DNA of 64,000 bases, from contig NZ_FPCG01000012.1 in NCBI RefSeq assembly GCF_900116905.1, forward strand, positions 1 through 64,000. Reading direction: 5' to 3'. The notes beneath the pieces were generated by a model. That model did no database searches. It was not told the origin of the DNA and saw nothing but the letters and a program-made list of their open reading frames with translations. Positions within the stretch are counted from its first letter, which is position 1. The number at the start of each line of letters is the position of its first letter. Below are positions 8,238 to 17,471 of the stretch, piece by piece. This DNA is from Micrococcus terreus. GTDB taxonomy: Bacteria; Actinomycetota; Actinomycetes; Actinomycetales; Micrococcaceae. Position numbers and translations under genes: made by a program.

Positions 8238-11200
8238 TCAGCTGCGGAAGCGCAGTCCGGAGGGGGAGGCGTAGAACCCGGCGGCCAGCAGCGCCTCGGC
8301 CAAGGGTGTGCCCAGCAGGGGCAGCCCGTTGACCTTCTCCAGGGACATCTTCTCCACCCGTGCGGTGCGCAGTGCCCAGCCCAGTGCCTGCGCGGTGGGA
8401 CGGAGCACCCGGGCGTCCGTGAGGTCCTCGGCGAAACACAGCAGGGTGCGGCCGCCGCGTTCCACGTAGAGCGTCAGCACCCCGTCCACCATCACGACGA
8501 CGGCCCCCGCCTTCCGGCCCGGGCGGTGGCCTGTGGGGCGCACGCCATCCGGCCCCGCGGGGACCTCCGGCCACGGCAGGGCCGCCCCGTAGGGGTTGGC
8601 CGGGTCCGTGGCGGCCAGGGCCAGCGCGGGCAGGTCCGGCTCGACCTCGGGTGTGCGCCAGGGCGCGGGATCGTTCGGGAAGCCGTGCCGGCCGTCCTGG
8701 TCGAGGGAGCCCCCGGGGGCGGGGGAAGCCGCATCCACGTCCTGCCGGGCGAAGCCGCGCAGCCGGTCCACCGTGGCGCCGGTGGAGAACTGGGCGGCGC
8801 CGAGGTGCTCGATGTAGTAGCCGCGGCGGACCTGTCCGGCCTCCTCCATGCGGGTGAGCAGGCGGTACTGTCCGGCGAACCCGCCGGGGGTCTCCTCGGT
8901 CACCACGGACCCGCGGGTGATCACTCCGTAGCGGTCCAGCAGGATCTCCGCGGTGGCGTGGGCCCGGATGGTGGGGTCAGCCAGGGGCTCGGGCAGCAGG
9001 GACCACCGTCCGGCGGACCGGGCGGCGTCCGTGGGGATCAGGGCCAGCCCGCCGCTCAGGGAGCCGTCCGTACTCTCGGTGGTCATCCCCTCTCCGGTCA
9101 GTCCGCGCAGCCGGGCCAGGCGCCCGGAGCGACCGGTCCCGCTGAGCCGGGCGGTGCGGGCCCGGGGTGGCCGGGAGCGCTGCCGGTGGGCGGTGCGGCC
9201 CTGGCCCAGCAGACCGCGCACGGGGGAGTAGGTGTCATTGCCCACCCGTCCGGCCCAGATCAGGTCCCAGAGGGCGGACACCCAATCGCTGGAGGTGGCG
9301 GACACGGGCTGGTCCGAGCCCTCCTGCAGATGCTGCCGGGCACGCTCCACCAGGGGGCCGATGAACCAGGCGCCGCCCCCTGACAGCGCCTCCACCAGCG
9401 CCTGATGCAGCGGACCGGGCTCGACGTCCTCGGCGTGGACCAGAGTGAGGTCGGCGGTCTCGGCGGGGTGGAAGGCGATCCAGCCGTCGTTGCCCGGGGC
9501 CTCGGCGGTGCCGGACCACAGGAACTCTCCGCCGGCCAGCAGCTCGTCCAGCAGGGCGGGGGAATAGTCGCGCACGCGGGCGGGCAGCACGTGGGTCTCC
9601 CAGGCGCTCGCTGGGACGGGCACCCCGGCCAGCTGCTCGAGCACCGTGGCCACACCGTCCACGCCGCTGAGCACGGCGGGGGAGCCGCCGCCGGGACGGG
9701 CCTCCAGGTGGTGCCAGTCGGCCAGGAACCGCGCGTAGGCCGGCTGCTCCACGGGCTCGACCTCAGCGCGCAGGGCGGCCAGGGACCGGCGGCGGATCCG
9801 GCGCAGCACCTCGACGTCGCACCATTCGGTGTCCAGCGGCCCGCGAGGACGCCGGACCTCCTCGCCGCCGGGCCGGAACTCGCCCTCGGTGACCCGGTGG
9901 TCCGCGGAGAGCCGCTGCAGGACCTGGTGGACCACGGCGGCACCCAGTCCGAGCGCCGCACTGGCCTCGGCCGGGGTGAACGGGCCGTGGGTGCGGGCGT
10001 ACCGTCCCACCACATCGGCCAGCGGGTCGGCCACCGGCTCGATGAACGCCACCGGGATGCCCATGGGCAGGGCCACGCCGAGGGCATCCCGCAGCCGGGC
10101 GGCGTCCTCCACGGCGGCGTACTTCTCCTGCCCGCCGATCCGCACCTTCAGGGCACGGCGGTCGGCCACGAGCCGATCCAGGTGGCCCTGGGCCACCTCC
10201 ACCGAGGCGTGAGGCAGAGCCTGCGGTGAGGTGTCTGCGGAGGGTGCGGTGCCGTCGTCGGGAACCTCTGCCGGGGCAGCCTGGTCACCCTCCTCGCCCT
10301 GCAGACGCGCAGCCGTCTCCTGGACACTCAGGGGCCCGAGCAGGCGCAGCAGATCGGCCGCACCTTCCAGGCCGCGCGCCCGGCGTCCCGGGGAGAGCCG
10401 CTGCAGGTCCGCCTCCACGGAGGCGATCACGGTGGGGTCCAGCAGGTCCCGCAGCTCGGCCCGGCCCAACAGTTCGCCCAGCAGTCCGGGGTCCAGGGAC
10501 AGCGCGGCGGCGCGGCGTTCGGCCAACGGGGAGTCGCCCTCGTAGAGGAATTGGGCCACGTACCCGAACAGCAGGGACTGCGCGAAGGGGCTCGGGGCCT
10601 GCGTGGTGGTCTCCACCAGGCGCACGGACCGGCCCTCGATCCGGGTGGCCAGGTCCTTGAGCGCGGGGAGATCGTAGACGTCCTGAAGGACCTCGCGCAC
10701 GGTCTCCAGGATCACCGGGAACTGCGGGTACTTCCGCGCGACCTCCAGCAGCTGGGCGGAGCGCTGACGCTGCTGCCACAGGGGCGAGCGCTTGCCGGGG
10801 TCCCGCCGGGGCAGCAGCAGGGCGCGGGCGGCGTTCTCCCGGAACCGGGCGGCGAACAGGGCCGAGCCCCCGACCTCCCGGGTGACGATCTCGTCCAGTT
10901 CGTCGGCGGCGAAGAGGAACAGCTCGGCGCCGGGTGGCTCGTCGTCCATCATCGGCACGCGCAGCACGATCCCGTCGTCGGCGGCCATGGCCTGCCCGTC
11001 CATCCCATACCGGGCGTGCAGCCGCGCAGCCACGGCCAGCGCCCATGGGGCGTGCACGGGCATCCCGAAGGGGGAGTGCAGCACCACCCGCCAGTCGCCC
11101 AGCTCGTCCCGGAACCGCTCCACCACCAGGGTCTTCTCGGTGGGCAGCACGCCCGTGGACTCCTGCTGCTCGGCGAGGTACGCGGTCAGATTGTCCTGCG

Positions 11201-13493
11201 CCCAGGTGTCCAGTCCGGCGGCGGCGAGCCGTTCGGATCCGGCAGTCCTACTCGCACCCGCGCCGGCTCCCATGCTGGCCGCGATCTCCCGGCGGAACGC
11301 TCCCACGGCCTGGCCCAGCTCCACGGGCCGGCCCTCGGCGTCTCCGCGCCAGAACGGCAGGCGTCCGGGCTGTCCGAACGCGGGGACCACCAGGACACGG
11401 TCGTGCGTGATGTCCTGGATCTGCCAGCTCGTGGCGCCGAGCACGATCACGTCCCCCACGCGCGACTCGTAGACCATCTCCTCGTCCAGCTCGCCCACCC
11501 GGCGGCCGCCCGTGCGTGCGGTGCCTGCGCCGGCTCCGGCCTCGTCCTCGGTGCCGGCCAGGAACACCCCGAACAGCCCGCGGTCCGGGATGGTGCCGCC
11601 GGAGGTGACGGCCAGCCGCTGTGCCCCGGGACGGCCCTCCAGGGTCCCGGCCTCCCGGTCCCACACCACGCGGGGCCGCAGCTCGGCGAACTCGTCCGAG
11701 GGGTACCGCCCGGAGAGCAGGTCCAGCACGGACTCATAGGCCGAGTGCGGCAGCGCGGAGAACGGGGCCGAACGGCGCACCAGGTCGAACCACTCCTCGG
11801 CGTCGATCTCGCCCAGGGCGCTGGCGGCCACGGTCTGCTGGGCCAGGATGTCCAGCGGGTTGGCCGGGACCGAGAGCGACTCGATCCTCCCCGCCAGCAT
11901 CCGCTCCACCACCACGGCCGTGTCCACCAGGTCCCCCCGGTGCTTGGGGAAGAAGAAGCCCCTCGAGGTCTCGCCGACCTGGTGCCCGGCACGGCCCACG
12001 CGCTGCAGCCCCGAGGCCACCGAGGGCGGGGACTCCACCTGGATGACCTGCTCCACGGCGCCCATGTCGATGCCCAGCTCCAGCGAGCTCGTGGCCACCA
12101 CGCACCGCAGCCGCCCGGACTTCAGGTCCTCCTCCACCAGGGCCCGCTGCTCCTTGGAGACCGAGCCGTGATGGGCCCGCGCGAACTCCTGCCCGGACCC
12201 CTCGGCGCTCGTTCCGGCCGACTGCCCTGAGCCGCCGATCAGCTGAGCCGGGCCGAATCGCGGCTGTCCTCCCGCCCCGCTCCGTTCCCTGCTTCCCGAC
12301 GACGGCTCCTCGCCTCCCGCAGGCGGGTTCGCCTCTGCAGGGGTCCAGGGCGAGTCCTGGAGAATCTCGCCCAGTGCGACCGGATCCTGCAGCGCTCCTG
12401 GCCGGGCGTCGTCGGGAAGGCCTGTGCTGGCTTCGGGACCTGCCTGCCGTTCCTCCCAGATCTCGTTGAGCCGGCCGGTGAGGCGTTCGGCCAGGCGCCG
12501 GGAGTTGGCGAAGACGATGGTGGAGCGGTGCGCGGAGACCAGGTCCACGATCCGCTCCTCCACATGGGGCCAGATCGAGGCCTGCGGCTGGGGACCGGAC
12601 CCGAACCCACTGTCAGCACCGTCGTGCGCGGCGGAGGCCTGGGGCAGCTCGGTCATGTCCGGGACGGGCACGGTGACGGTGATGTCCCAGGACTTGTTCG
12701 CCGCCGGAGCCACCACCTGCACCGGCTGGATGCCGCCCAGGAACCGGGCCACCTCAGACCGGGGCTCCACCGTGGCCGAGAGCCCGATCCGCTGGGCGGG
12801 CCTGGCCAACAGGGCGTCGAGCCGTTCGAGGCTGACCGCCAGGTGTGCGCCGCGCTTGGTGCCGGCCACGGCGTGCACCTCGTCCACGATCACCGTCTCC
12901 ACACCCGTCAGGGTGGACCGGGCCTGGGAGGTGAGCATCAGGTACAGCGACTCGGGCGTGGTGATCAGGATGTCCGGCGGATCGGTGAGCAGCTGGCGGC
13001 GCTCGCGGGCGGGGGTGTCGCCGGAGCGGACGCCCACACGCACATCCGGGGCATCCTCACCCCGGCGCCGGGCGGTCTGGGTGATCCCGATCAGCGGGGC
13101 GCGCAGGTTCCGTTCCACGTCCACGCCGAGCGCCTTGAGCGGGGAGATGTAGAGGACCCGGGTGGCGGCACGGGGAGCCTCGGCACCAACCCCGTCGCTG
13201 TCCTCCGTCTTCTTCGCGCGCTTCCCGGCCGGCTTCCACGGTTTGTCCTGCCGTATGGGCGGCTGCCGCAGGAAACCGTCCAGCGCCCACAGGAACGCGG
13301 CGAGCGTCTTGCCTGAACCCGTCGGTGCGATCACCAGCGCGTGCTGACCGGTGGAGACCGCGTCCCAGGCCCCGATCTGTGCCTGGGTGGGCGCCGCGAA
13401 CGCCCCGCCGAACCACTCTGCGGTGGCGGGGGTGAAGCGGGAGAGCACCGTCTCCGGATGGGGTGTGGGGCCGTCGGTGGACATCGCCGTCAT
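8238..13493 (-). CDS. lhr: Lhr-type large ATP-dependent helicase
   Basis: A very long superfamily-2 3'-5' helicase implicated in DNA repair in mycobacteria. The RecA1 domain has APTGSGKTLAAF (Walker A, about residue 55), ITTPESLYLMLTS and VDEVHAV (Walker B as DEVH, about 200). RecA2 has ATSSLELGIDMG and QRVGRAGHQ (about 496). Winged-helix and Lhr-specific regions follow, and the long C-terminal extension of full-length bacterial Lhr is present (total about 1750 aa). A low-complexity G/S/P/E-rich insertion of roughly 80 residues lies between the RecA domains (about 360-440). I place the start at ATG 13493; an upstream in-frame ATG at 13553 would nearly abut rlmH. The gene lies 73 bp downstream of rlmH in the same direction. 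Confidence 0.95.
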   Translation of the reverse strand: MTAMSTDGPTPHPETVLSRFTPATAEWFGGAFAAPTQAQIGAWDAVSTGQHALVIAPTGSGKTLAAFLWALDGFLRQPPIRQDKPWKPAGKRAKKTEDSDGVGAEAPRAATRVLYISPLKALGVDVERNLRAPLIGITQTARRRGEDAPDVRVGVRSGDTPARERRQLLTDPPDILITTPESLYLMLTSQARSTLTGVETVIVDEVHAVAGTKRGAHLAVSLERLDALLARPAQRIGLSATVEPRSEVARFLGGIQPVQVVAPAANKSWDITVTVPVPDMTELPQASAAHDGADSGFGSGPQPQASIWPHVEERIVDLVSAHRSTIVFANSRRLAERLTGRLNEIWEERQAGPEASTGLPDDARPGALQDPVALGEILQDSPWTPAEANPPAGGEEPSSGSRERSGAGGQPRFGPAQLIGGSGQSAGTSAEGSGQEFARAHHGSVSKEQRALVEEDLKSGRLRCVVATSSLELGIDMGAVEQVIQVESPPSVASGLQRVGRAGHQVGETSRGFFFPKHRGDLVDTAVVVERMLAGRIESLSVPANPLDILAQQTVAASALGEIDAEEWFDLVRRSAPFSALPHSAYESVLDLLSGRYPSDEFAELRPRVVWDREAGTLEGRPGAQRLAVTSGGTIPDRGLFGVFLAGTEDEAGAGAGTARTGGRRVGELDEEMVYESRVGDVIVLGATSWQIQDITHDRVLVVPAFGQPGRLPFWRGDAEGRPVELGQAVGAFRREIAASMGAGAGASRTAGSERLAAAGLDTWAQDNLTAYLAEQQESTGVLPTEKTLVVERFRDELGDWRVVLHSPFGMPVHAPWALAVAARLHARYGMDGQAMAADDGIVLRVPMMDDEPPGAELFLFAADELDEIVTREVGGSALFAARFRENAARALLLPRRDPGKRSPLWQQRQRSAQLLEVARKYPQFPVILETVREVLQDVYDLPALKDLATRIEGRSVRLVETTTQAPSPFAQSLLFGYVAQFLYEGDSPLAERRAAALSLDPGLLGELLGRAELRDLLDPTVIASVEADLQRLSPGRRARGLEGAADLLRLLGPLSVQETAARLQGEEGDQAAPAEVPDDGTAPSADTSPQALPHASVEVAQGHLDRLVADRRALKVRIGGQEKYAAVEDAARLRDALGVALPMGIPVAFIEPVADPLADVVGRYARTHGPFTPAEASAALGLGAAVVHQVLQRLSADHRVTEGEFRPGGEEVRRPRGPLDTEWCDVEVLRRIRRRSLAALRAEVEPVEQPAYARFLADWHHLEARPGGGSPAVLSGVDGVATVLEQLAGVPVPASAWETHVLPARVRDYSPALLDELLAGGEFLWSGTAEAPGNDGWIAFHPAETADLTLVHAEDVEPGPLHQALVEALSGGGAWFIGPLVERARQHLQEGSDQPVSATSSDWVSALWDLIWAGRVGNDTYSPVRGLLGQGRTAHRQRSRPPRARTARLSGTGRSGRLARLRGLTGEGMTTESTDGSLSGGLALIPTDAARSAGRWSLLPEPLADPTIRAHATAEILLDRYGVITRGSVVTEETPGGFAGQYRLLTRMEEAGQVRRGYYIEHLGAAQFSTGATVDRLRGFARQDVDAASPAPGGSLDQDGRHGFPNDPAPWRTPEVEPDLPALALAATDPANPYGAALPWPEVPAGPDGVRPTGHRPGRKAGAVVVMVDGVLTLYVERGGRTLLCFAEDLTDARVLRPTAQALGWALRTARVEKMSLEKVNGLPLLGTPLAEALLAAGFYASPSGLRFRS

Positions 13494-13566
13494 GCTACGG
13501 GAGCCCCCGGACGGGCTAGGGCTGACAGCGGGGTCCCCGGCCGAGCCAGGCACCGCCCGCCCACTC

Positions 13567-14025
13567 TCACGCGTGGTGGTAGGGCCGCCCGCCGGAGATC
13601 TCCTGGGCCCGGTAGAGCTGCTCGGCCAGGATCAGGCGCACCAGCTGATGCGGGAACACCAGATTGGACAGGGACCAGGTCAGGTCCGCCCGTGCATGCA
13701 CGGAGGCGTCCACGCCGTACGCCCCGCCGATCACCACGGTCACCGGCCGGCCCAGGTCGAACTGCCCCTGCAGATGCCGTGCCAGCCCGGGGGAGTCCAG
13801 GTTCTTCCCGCGTTCGTCCAGCAGCACCAGGTGGTCCTGGGCGCCCACTTTGGACAGGATCCGTGCGGACTCCTCCTCCCGCGCGGCGTCCCCCTCCCGT
13901 GAGGAGTGCGGCAGCAGCTGCCAGGAGAGGTCGTACGGCTTCTTGAGCCGCTTCTCGTACCGTCCGATCCCCTCCGAAACCCAGGACTCGTGCTTCTTGC
14001 CCACCGCCAACACCTTCACCGCCAT
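13567..14025 (-). CDS. rlmH: 23S rRNA (pseudouridine1915-N3)-methyltransferase
   Basis: SPOUT-class methyltransferase acting on helix 69 of 23S rRNA in the assembled 70S ribosome. The 152 residues begin MAVKVLAVGKKHESWVSEGI. They contain LLDERGKNLDSPGLARHLQ, the SAM-binding knot VVIGGAYGVD, and the terminal LSNLVFPHQLVRLILAEQLYRA...GRPYHHA typical of RlmH. The frame is open for 68 more codons upstream, but the ATG at 14025 has a GGAGG-type site and gives the family's length. First gene of a likely rlmH-lhr run. Confidence 0.95.
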   Translation of the reverse strand: MAVKVLAVGKKHESWVSEGIGRYEKRLKKPYDLSWQLLPHSSREGDAAREEESARILSKVGAQDHLVLLDERGKNLDSPGLARHLQGQFDLGRPVTVVIGGAYGVDASVHARADLTWSLSNLVFPHQLVRLILAEQLYRAQEISGGRPYHHA

Positions 14026-14298
14026 GCCCCCATCCTCCCAGGCCCCACCGTTCCACACCGCCGCCCCGGAAACGCACCCCCTCACAGGGCAGTGCGGATC
14101 CGGGCCGGAGGTGAGGAATGCGCGGGGTCGCACCGCTGCCGAGCACCGTGGCCGAAACGTGTCCTGACATGGACCCCGCCGGGCACTAGCGTCAGGGATC
14201 ACCCGACGACGGCCGGCGCCTCCCAGCACCCGGCACGGCCGGCGGGGTGAGGGAGATCAGTGCGGTGGACGGGCCGCAGCAGGACCAGGGGGAACCGG

Positions 14299-15435
14299 AT
14301 GACGGCAGAGGTGGGGGCACCGCCGGCGGCTGGAACGACTGAACCGTTCGAACCGACCGAAGCGGCCGAGGCCGCAGAGGCGGAGCACGCACGGCGTCAG
14401 CATCGGCGCAGACGGTGGATCCTGGTGGTGACCACCGTGTTGGTGATGGCGCTCGCGGGGGTGCTGGCCGTCGTCGTGATGTTCAACCGGGCCGAGGCCA
14501 ATCCGCGCGTGATGCCCGGCGAGGCCCGCATCATCCTGGACCAGCGCTACGCGAACCTGCCCGGCAACGCCGGCACGGCGGACGTGTTCCTGCCGGCAAA
14601 GGGGACCGGCCCGTTCCCCGTGGTGATGTGGACGTCCGGTTCGGGGTGGAGCAGCGACCAGGGCAATGTGGGCGGGGAGCAGGTGGCCGCGTACCTGGTG
14701 GCCCAGGGGTACGCGGTGGTGTCCTACTCGGTGCGCAACTCGGACCAGGCGGTGTTCCCGGCACAGCTGCATGACGCCAAGGCCGCAGTGCGGTGGGTGC
14801 GTGCGAACGCCGAGCGGCTGAACCTGGACCCGGACCGGATCGCCGCCGCCGGCAACTCCTCGGGCGGGTGGATCGCCACCATGCTGGGGGTGACCGGTGG
14901 AATGCCAACGCTGGAGGGGGACGTGGGCGTGCGGGGTGAGTCCTCGGAGGTGGGGGCCGCGGTGAACTTCTTCGCCCCCACCGACTTCCTGCAGATCAAC
15001 CGGCACATGATCCCCGGGGCCTGCGAGGAGTTCAACCGCGCGCACCGGCTGGTGGACTGTCACGACGACCCCCGCGCGTACGAGTCCCGGCTGATCGGCG
15101 CTTCGATCCTCACGCACCCGCACCTGGTGGCCGCCGCGAGCCCGCTGACCTATGTGGACGCGGGGGATCCGCCCACGCTGATCGCGCACGGGACCAAGGA
15201 CATGGTGGTGCCGGACCATCAGAGCACGCTGCTCTACTCCCGGATGGCGTCGGCGGGGACCCCGGTGGCGTACTACGAGGTGCATGGGGCCGGGCATGAC
15301 CACGGCTTCGCCCGGGCCACCCGCGAGATGACCACCGTGGTCCGCTCGGCCCACCTGGACCCGGTGCCGCCGCAGGACGAGCAGCTCTCCTGGAAGGTCA
15401 TCGCCCGGTTCCTGGACGACCATCTTGGCCGCTGA
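14299..15435 (+). CDS. Membrane-anchored alpha/beta hydrolase (esterase/lipase-like)
   Basis: After about 40 polar residues there is a single membrane helix (RRWILVVTTVLVMALAGVLAVVV), then an alpha/beta-hydrolase domain on the outer side. The nucleophile elbow is AAGNSSGGWIA (Ser of G-N-S-S-G). The acid is probably in HGTKDMVVPDHQS and the histidine in HGAGHDHGFAR. The arrangement is close to the BD-FAE/lipase group that hydrolyses acyl esters; the natural substrate is unknown. I use ATG 14299 (AGGGGGAACCGG upstream) rather than the GTG at 14260. A rho-independent-type hairpin follows the stop. Confidence 0.85.
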   Translation: MTAEVGAPPAAGTTEPFEPTEAAEAAEAEHARRQHRRRRWILVVTTVLVMALAGVLAVVVMFNRAEANPRVMPGEARIILDQRYANLPGNAGTADVFLPAKGTGPFPVVMWTSGSGWSSDQGNVGGEQVAAYLVAQGYAVVSYSVRNSDQAVFPAQLHDAKAAVRWVRANAERLNLDPDRIAAAGNSSGGWIATMLGVTGGMPTLEGDVGVRGESSEVGAAVNFFAPTDFLQINRHMIPGACEEFNRAHRLVDCHDDPRAYESRLIGASILTHPHLVAAASPLTYVDAGDPPTLIAHGTKDMVVPDHQSTLLYSRMASAGTPVAYYEVHGAGHDHGFARATREMTTVVRSAHLDPVPPQDEQLSWKVIARFLDDHLGR

Positions 15436-15465
15436 GGGTCGCCGGCCCACACCCCGGACATGCGA

Positions 15466-15510
15466 ACAGCCCCTGGTCGAACCGGAGTGAACCGGTGGAC
15501 CAGGGGCTGT
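15466..15510. terminator. Hairpin terminator between hydrolase gene and tRNA-Ser
   Basis: ACAGCCCCTGGTC (15466-15478) pairs perfectly with GACCAGGGGCTGT (15498-15510), a 13-bp stem with a 19-base loop. It can serve the plus-strand hydrolase gene and, on the other strand, the tRNA-Ser immediately to its right. No long T tract follows, as is common in high-G+C actinobacteria. Confidence 0.75.
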
Positions 15511-15515
15511 GCGAA

Positions 15516-15606
15516 TGGCGGTGACGGTGGGATTTGAACCCACGGTACGGGGTTACCGTACACAACATTTCGAGTGTTGCACCTTCGGCCGCTCGGACAC
15601 GTCACC
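15516..15606 (-). tRNA. tRNA-Ser (anticodon CGA)
   Basis: The minus strand folds as a class II tRNA: acceptor GGTGACG pairing with CGTCACC, an anticodon loop with CGA (stem AACACT/AGTGTT region), a long variable arm, T arm GTGGGTTTGAATCCCAC, discriminator G and an encoded CCA (15516-15518). The D arm and long extra arm identify serine. It reads UCG codons. A hairpin lies just downstream. Confidence 0.95.
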
Positions 15607-15649
15607 ACGGCCTGTCGAGCATATCCGACTCTGCCAAGCTCGCCCAAAC

Positions 15650-16165
15650 TCAGCCGCGGTGCGCACGGAAGAACTCACGCAGCAGCTCCGCGCATTCGTC
15701 CTCCCGCACGCCCGGATGGACCTCCACCCAGTGGTTCAGCCGCGGCTCGCGCACCACGTCGAACACCGACCCGCAGGCTCCGGCCTTGGGATCCCAGGCC
15801 CCGAACACCAACTGCGGCACCCGCGCCAGCACCATCGCCCCGGCGCACATGGCACAGGGCTCCAAGGTGACCACCAGCGTGCAGTCCGAGAGCCGCCAGC
15901 CGTCGCCCTTCCCGCTCACCGCGCGGGCCTGCGCCGCCCGGCGCAGCGCCAGCACCTCGGCGTGCGCGGTCGGATCACCACCGGCCTCCCGCTCGTTGAA
16001 CCCGGCGCCCAGCACCTGCCCGTCCGGCCCGATCACCACCGCCCCGATCGGCACGTCCCCCGCTGCCTCGGTCTTCGCGGCCTCAGCCAGTGCCAGCCCC
16101 ATCCAGCGCTCCCTCTGCTCGCGCCCCGAAGTCGCAGTCACACCCTTCCCGACGACGGCCGTCAC
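15650..16165 (-). CDS. tadA: tRNA-specific adenosine deaminase
   Basis: Converts the wobble adenosine A34 of tRNA-Arg(ACG) to inosine. The zinc and catalytic motifs are present: DPTAHAEVLAL (His ligand and proton-shuttle Glu) and LEPCAMCAGAM (two Cys ligands). So are VPIGAVVIGPDG and the C-terminal VFDVVREPRLNHWVEV region. The start is uncertain. GTG 16165 gives 171 aa; GTG 16141 has GGGAAGG directly upstream; longer versions run toward the divergent upp gene. The substrate tRNA-Arg(ACG) is encoded at 19081-19157. Confidence 0.92.
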   Translation of the reverse strand: MTAVVGKGVTATSGREQRERWMGLALAEAAKTEAAGDVPIGAVVIGPDGQVLGAGFNEREAGGDPTAHAEVLALRRAAQARAVSGKGDGWRLSDCTLVVTLEPCAMCAGAMVLARVPQLVFGAWDPKAGACGSVFDVVREPRLNHWVEVHPGVREDECAELLREFFRAHRG

Positions 16166-16331
16166 GGCACGCTCAGAGGTCGCCTCGCGCGGGGCGCGGG
16201 GGTGAGGAGGCGGGGGCTGGGAGGTCACCTGACCAGCGTAGGGGAGGGGCCGTCGTCGGGAGGTGTCTGTGCGGGGTTCCGGCACTGCCCGGGCCGACGG
16301 GCCGGGCGAGTGTGGCCGGTAGGCTGGCACC

Positions 16332-16967
16332 ATGCGCGTACAGGTCGTCGAACATCCGCTGGTCGCCCACAAGCTCACGGTGCTGAGGAAGAAGGAGACC
16401 CCCTCCATCACCTTCCGTCAGCTCACCGAGGAGCTGGTCATGCTCCTGGCCTACGAGGCCACGCGTGATGTGGCCATGGAGGACGTGGACATCCAGACTC
16501 CCGTCACCTCCACGACAGGACGCCGCCTGGCCCGCCCCACCCCGCTGGTGGTGCCGATCCTGCGTGCCGGACTGGGCATGCTCGAGGGCATGGTGCGCAT
16601 GGCGCCCACGGCTGAGGTCGGGTTCCTGGGCATGGCCCGCAACGAGGAGACGCTGGACATCGTCACCTACGCCGAACGGCTGCCCGCCGACCTGACCGGG
16701 CGGCACGTGTTCGTGCTGGATCCCATGCTGGCCACCGGCGGCACCCTGGTGGAGTCCATCCGCTTCCTGTACGAGCGCAACGCCTCCCGGGTGACCTGCA
16801 TCTGCCTGCTGGCCGCGCCGGAGGGGATCGAGCGCCTGGAGCGCGAGCTGGAGGGCGTGGAGGTGGACCTCTTCGTGGCCGCCATCGATGAGCGGCTGGA
16901 CGAGAACGCCTACATCGTCCCCGGGCTCGGCGACGCCGGCGACCGCCTGTACGGCCTGGCCGAGTAG
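16332..16967 (+). CDS. upp: Uracil phosphoribosyltransferase
   Basis: Pyrimidine salvage: uracil plus PRPP gives UMP. The 211-residue length and the motifs match the Upp family: [25 protein letters not shown] opening, [23 protein letters not shown]-binding [12 protein letters not shown] (about residue 129) and the C-terminal uracil-binding [15 protein letters not shown]. Transcribed divergently from tadA. No terminator is obvious directly after the stop. Confidence 0.97.
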   Translation: MRVQVVEHPLVAHKLTVLRKKETPSITFRQLTEELVMLLAYEATRDVAMEDVDIQTPVTSTTGRRLARPTPLVVPILRAGLGMLEGMVRMAPTAEVGFLGMARNEETLDIVTYAERLPADLTGRHVFVLDPMLATGGTLVESIRFLYERNASRVTCICLLAAPEGIERLERELEGVEVDLFVAAIDERLDENAYIVPGLGDAGDRLYGLAE

Positions 16968-17153
16968 TCGGGCGGCCGAGGGTCGGCCCGCGTGCACTGT
17001 CCAGAATGTGGACGTACGAGGGCCGCGCGCGCTCCGCTTGACGAGGTGGGTGCCTGGTCGGCATAATCCGCTCTCGCTGATCGAAGGGCTCTCAGGCGTC
17101 GGTATCCAGGAGTCGAGGTCCCTGCTCGCCGCTGAAAGTGCCGTGGACCGCGT

Positions 17154-17184
17154 GGTGTGAAACATTCAAGACCTCTTTCACACC
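17154..17184. promoter_or_regulatory. Inverted repeat GGTGTGAAA...TTTCACACC
   Basis: Nine bases pair perfectly across a 13-base spacer, followed by GTTTTCC. It could be a weak terminator for upp or an operator for the downstream regulator gene; the sequence does not decide between these. Confidence 0.5.
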
Positions 17185-17297
17185 GTTTTCCCAGGTTCCG
17201 CAGGTGTGATCTTGCCCACAAAAGAGACGGTTTGTCTCGCATGGTGAGACGAATGGTCCAGTGTTACTTGCGAGAGTTGTTTGTGACGACACACAGT

Positions 17298-17311
17298 GGT
17301 CACATGACCAT
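17298..17311. promoter_or_regulatory. Palindrome TGGTCA-CA-TGACCA, possible operator
   Basis: A perfect 6-2-6 palindrome about 160 bp upstream of the winged-helix regulator start. Short palindromes of this type are used by many dimeric repressors. It may be the binding site of the downstream protein or of another regulator. Confidence 0.35.
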
Positions 17312-17471
17312 CCGCCCCCTACTCCACGCCAGTCAGGCAGTTGCGGTGACCCCGCTTGCCAGACGCAGTGGGCAGGAGGTTCGCTGAGCCACCGGCTGTG
17401 GATGTGAGGCCGTGATCCGGCGTCGACATCCCCGTTGAGCGGCCCAGCCCGAAAGACGCAAGGGAACGTCC

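Larger units (their letters stand above)
16968..17471. other. About 500-bp gene-free stretch with inverted repeats
   Basis: No convincing coding frame. It holds a 9-bp perfect inverted repeat at 17154-17184, a 5-bp GTCTC/GAGAC hairpin near 17232-17247, and TGGTCA-CA-TGACCA at 17298-17311. It is probably the 3' region of upp plus a long regulatory region for the winged-helix regulator that follows. The A+T content is visibly higher around 17150-17320 than in the flanking genes. Confidence 0.5.

Noticed and set aside
16888-17160. A 90-codon frame overlapping the end of upp
   Set aside because: It overlaps upp out of frame and continues into a repeat-rich intergenic stretch; nothing supports it as a gene.
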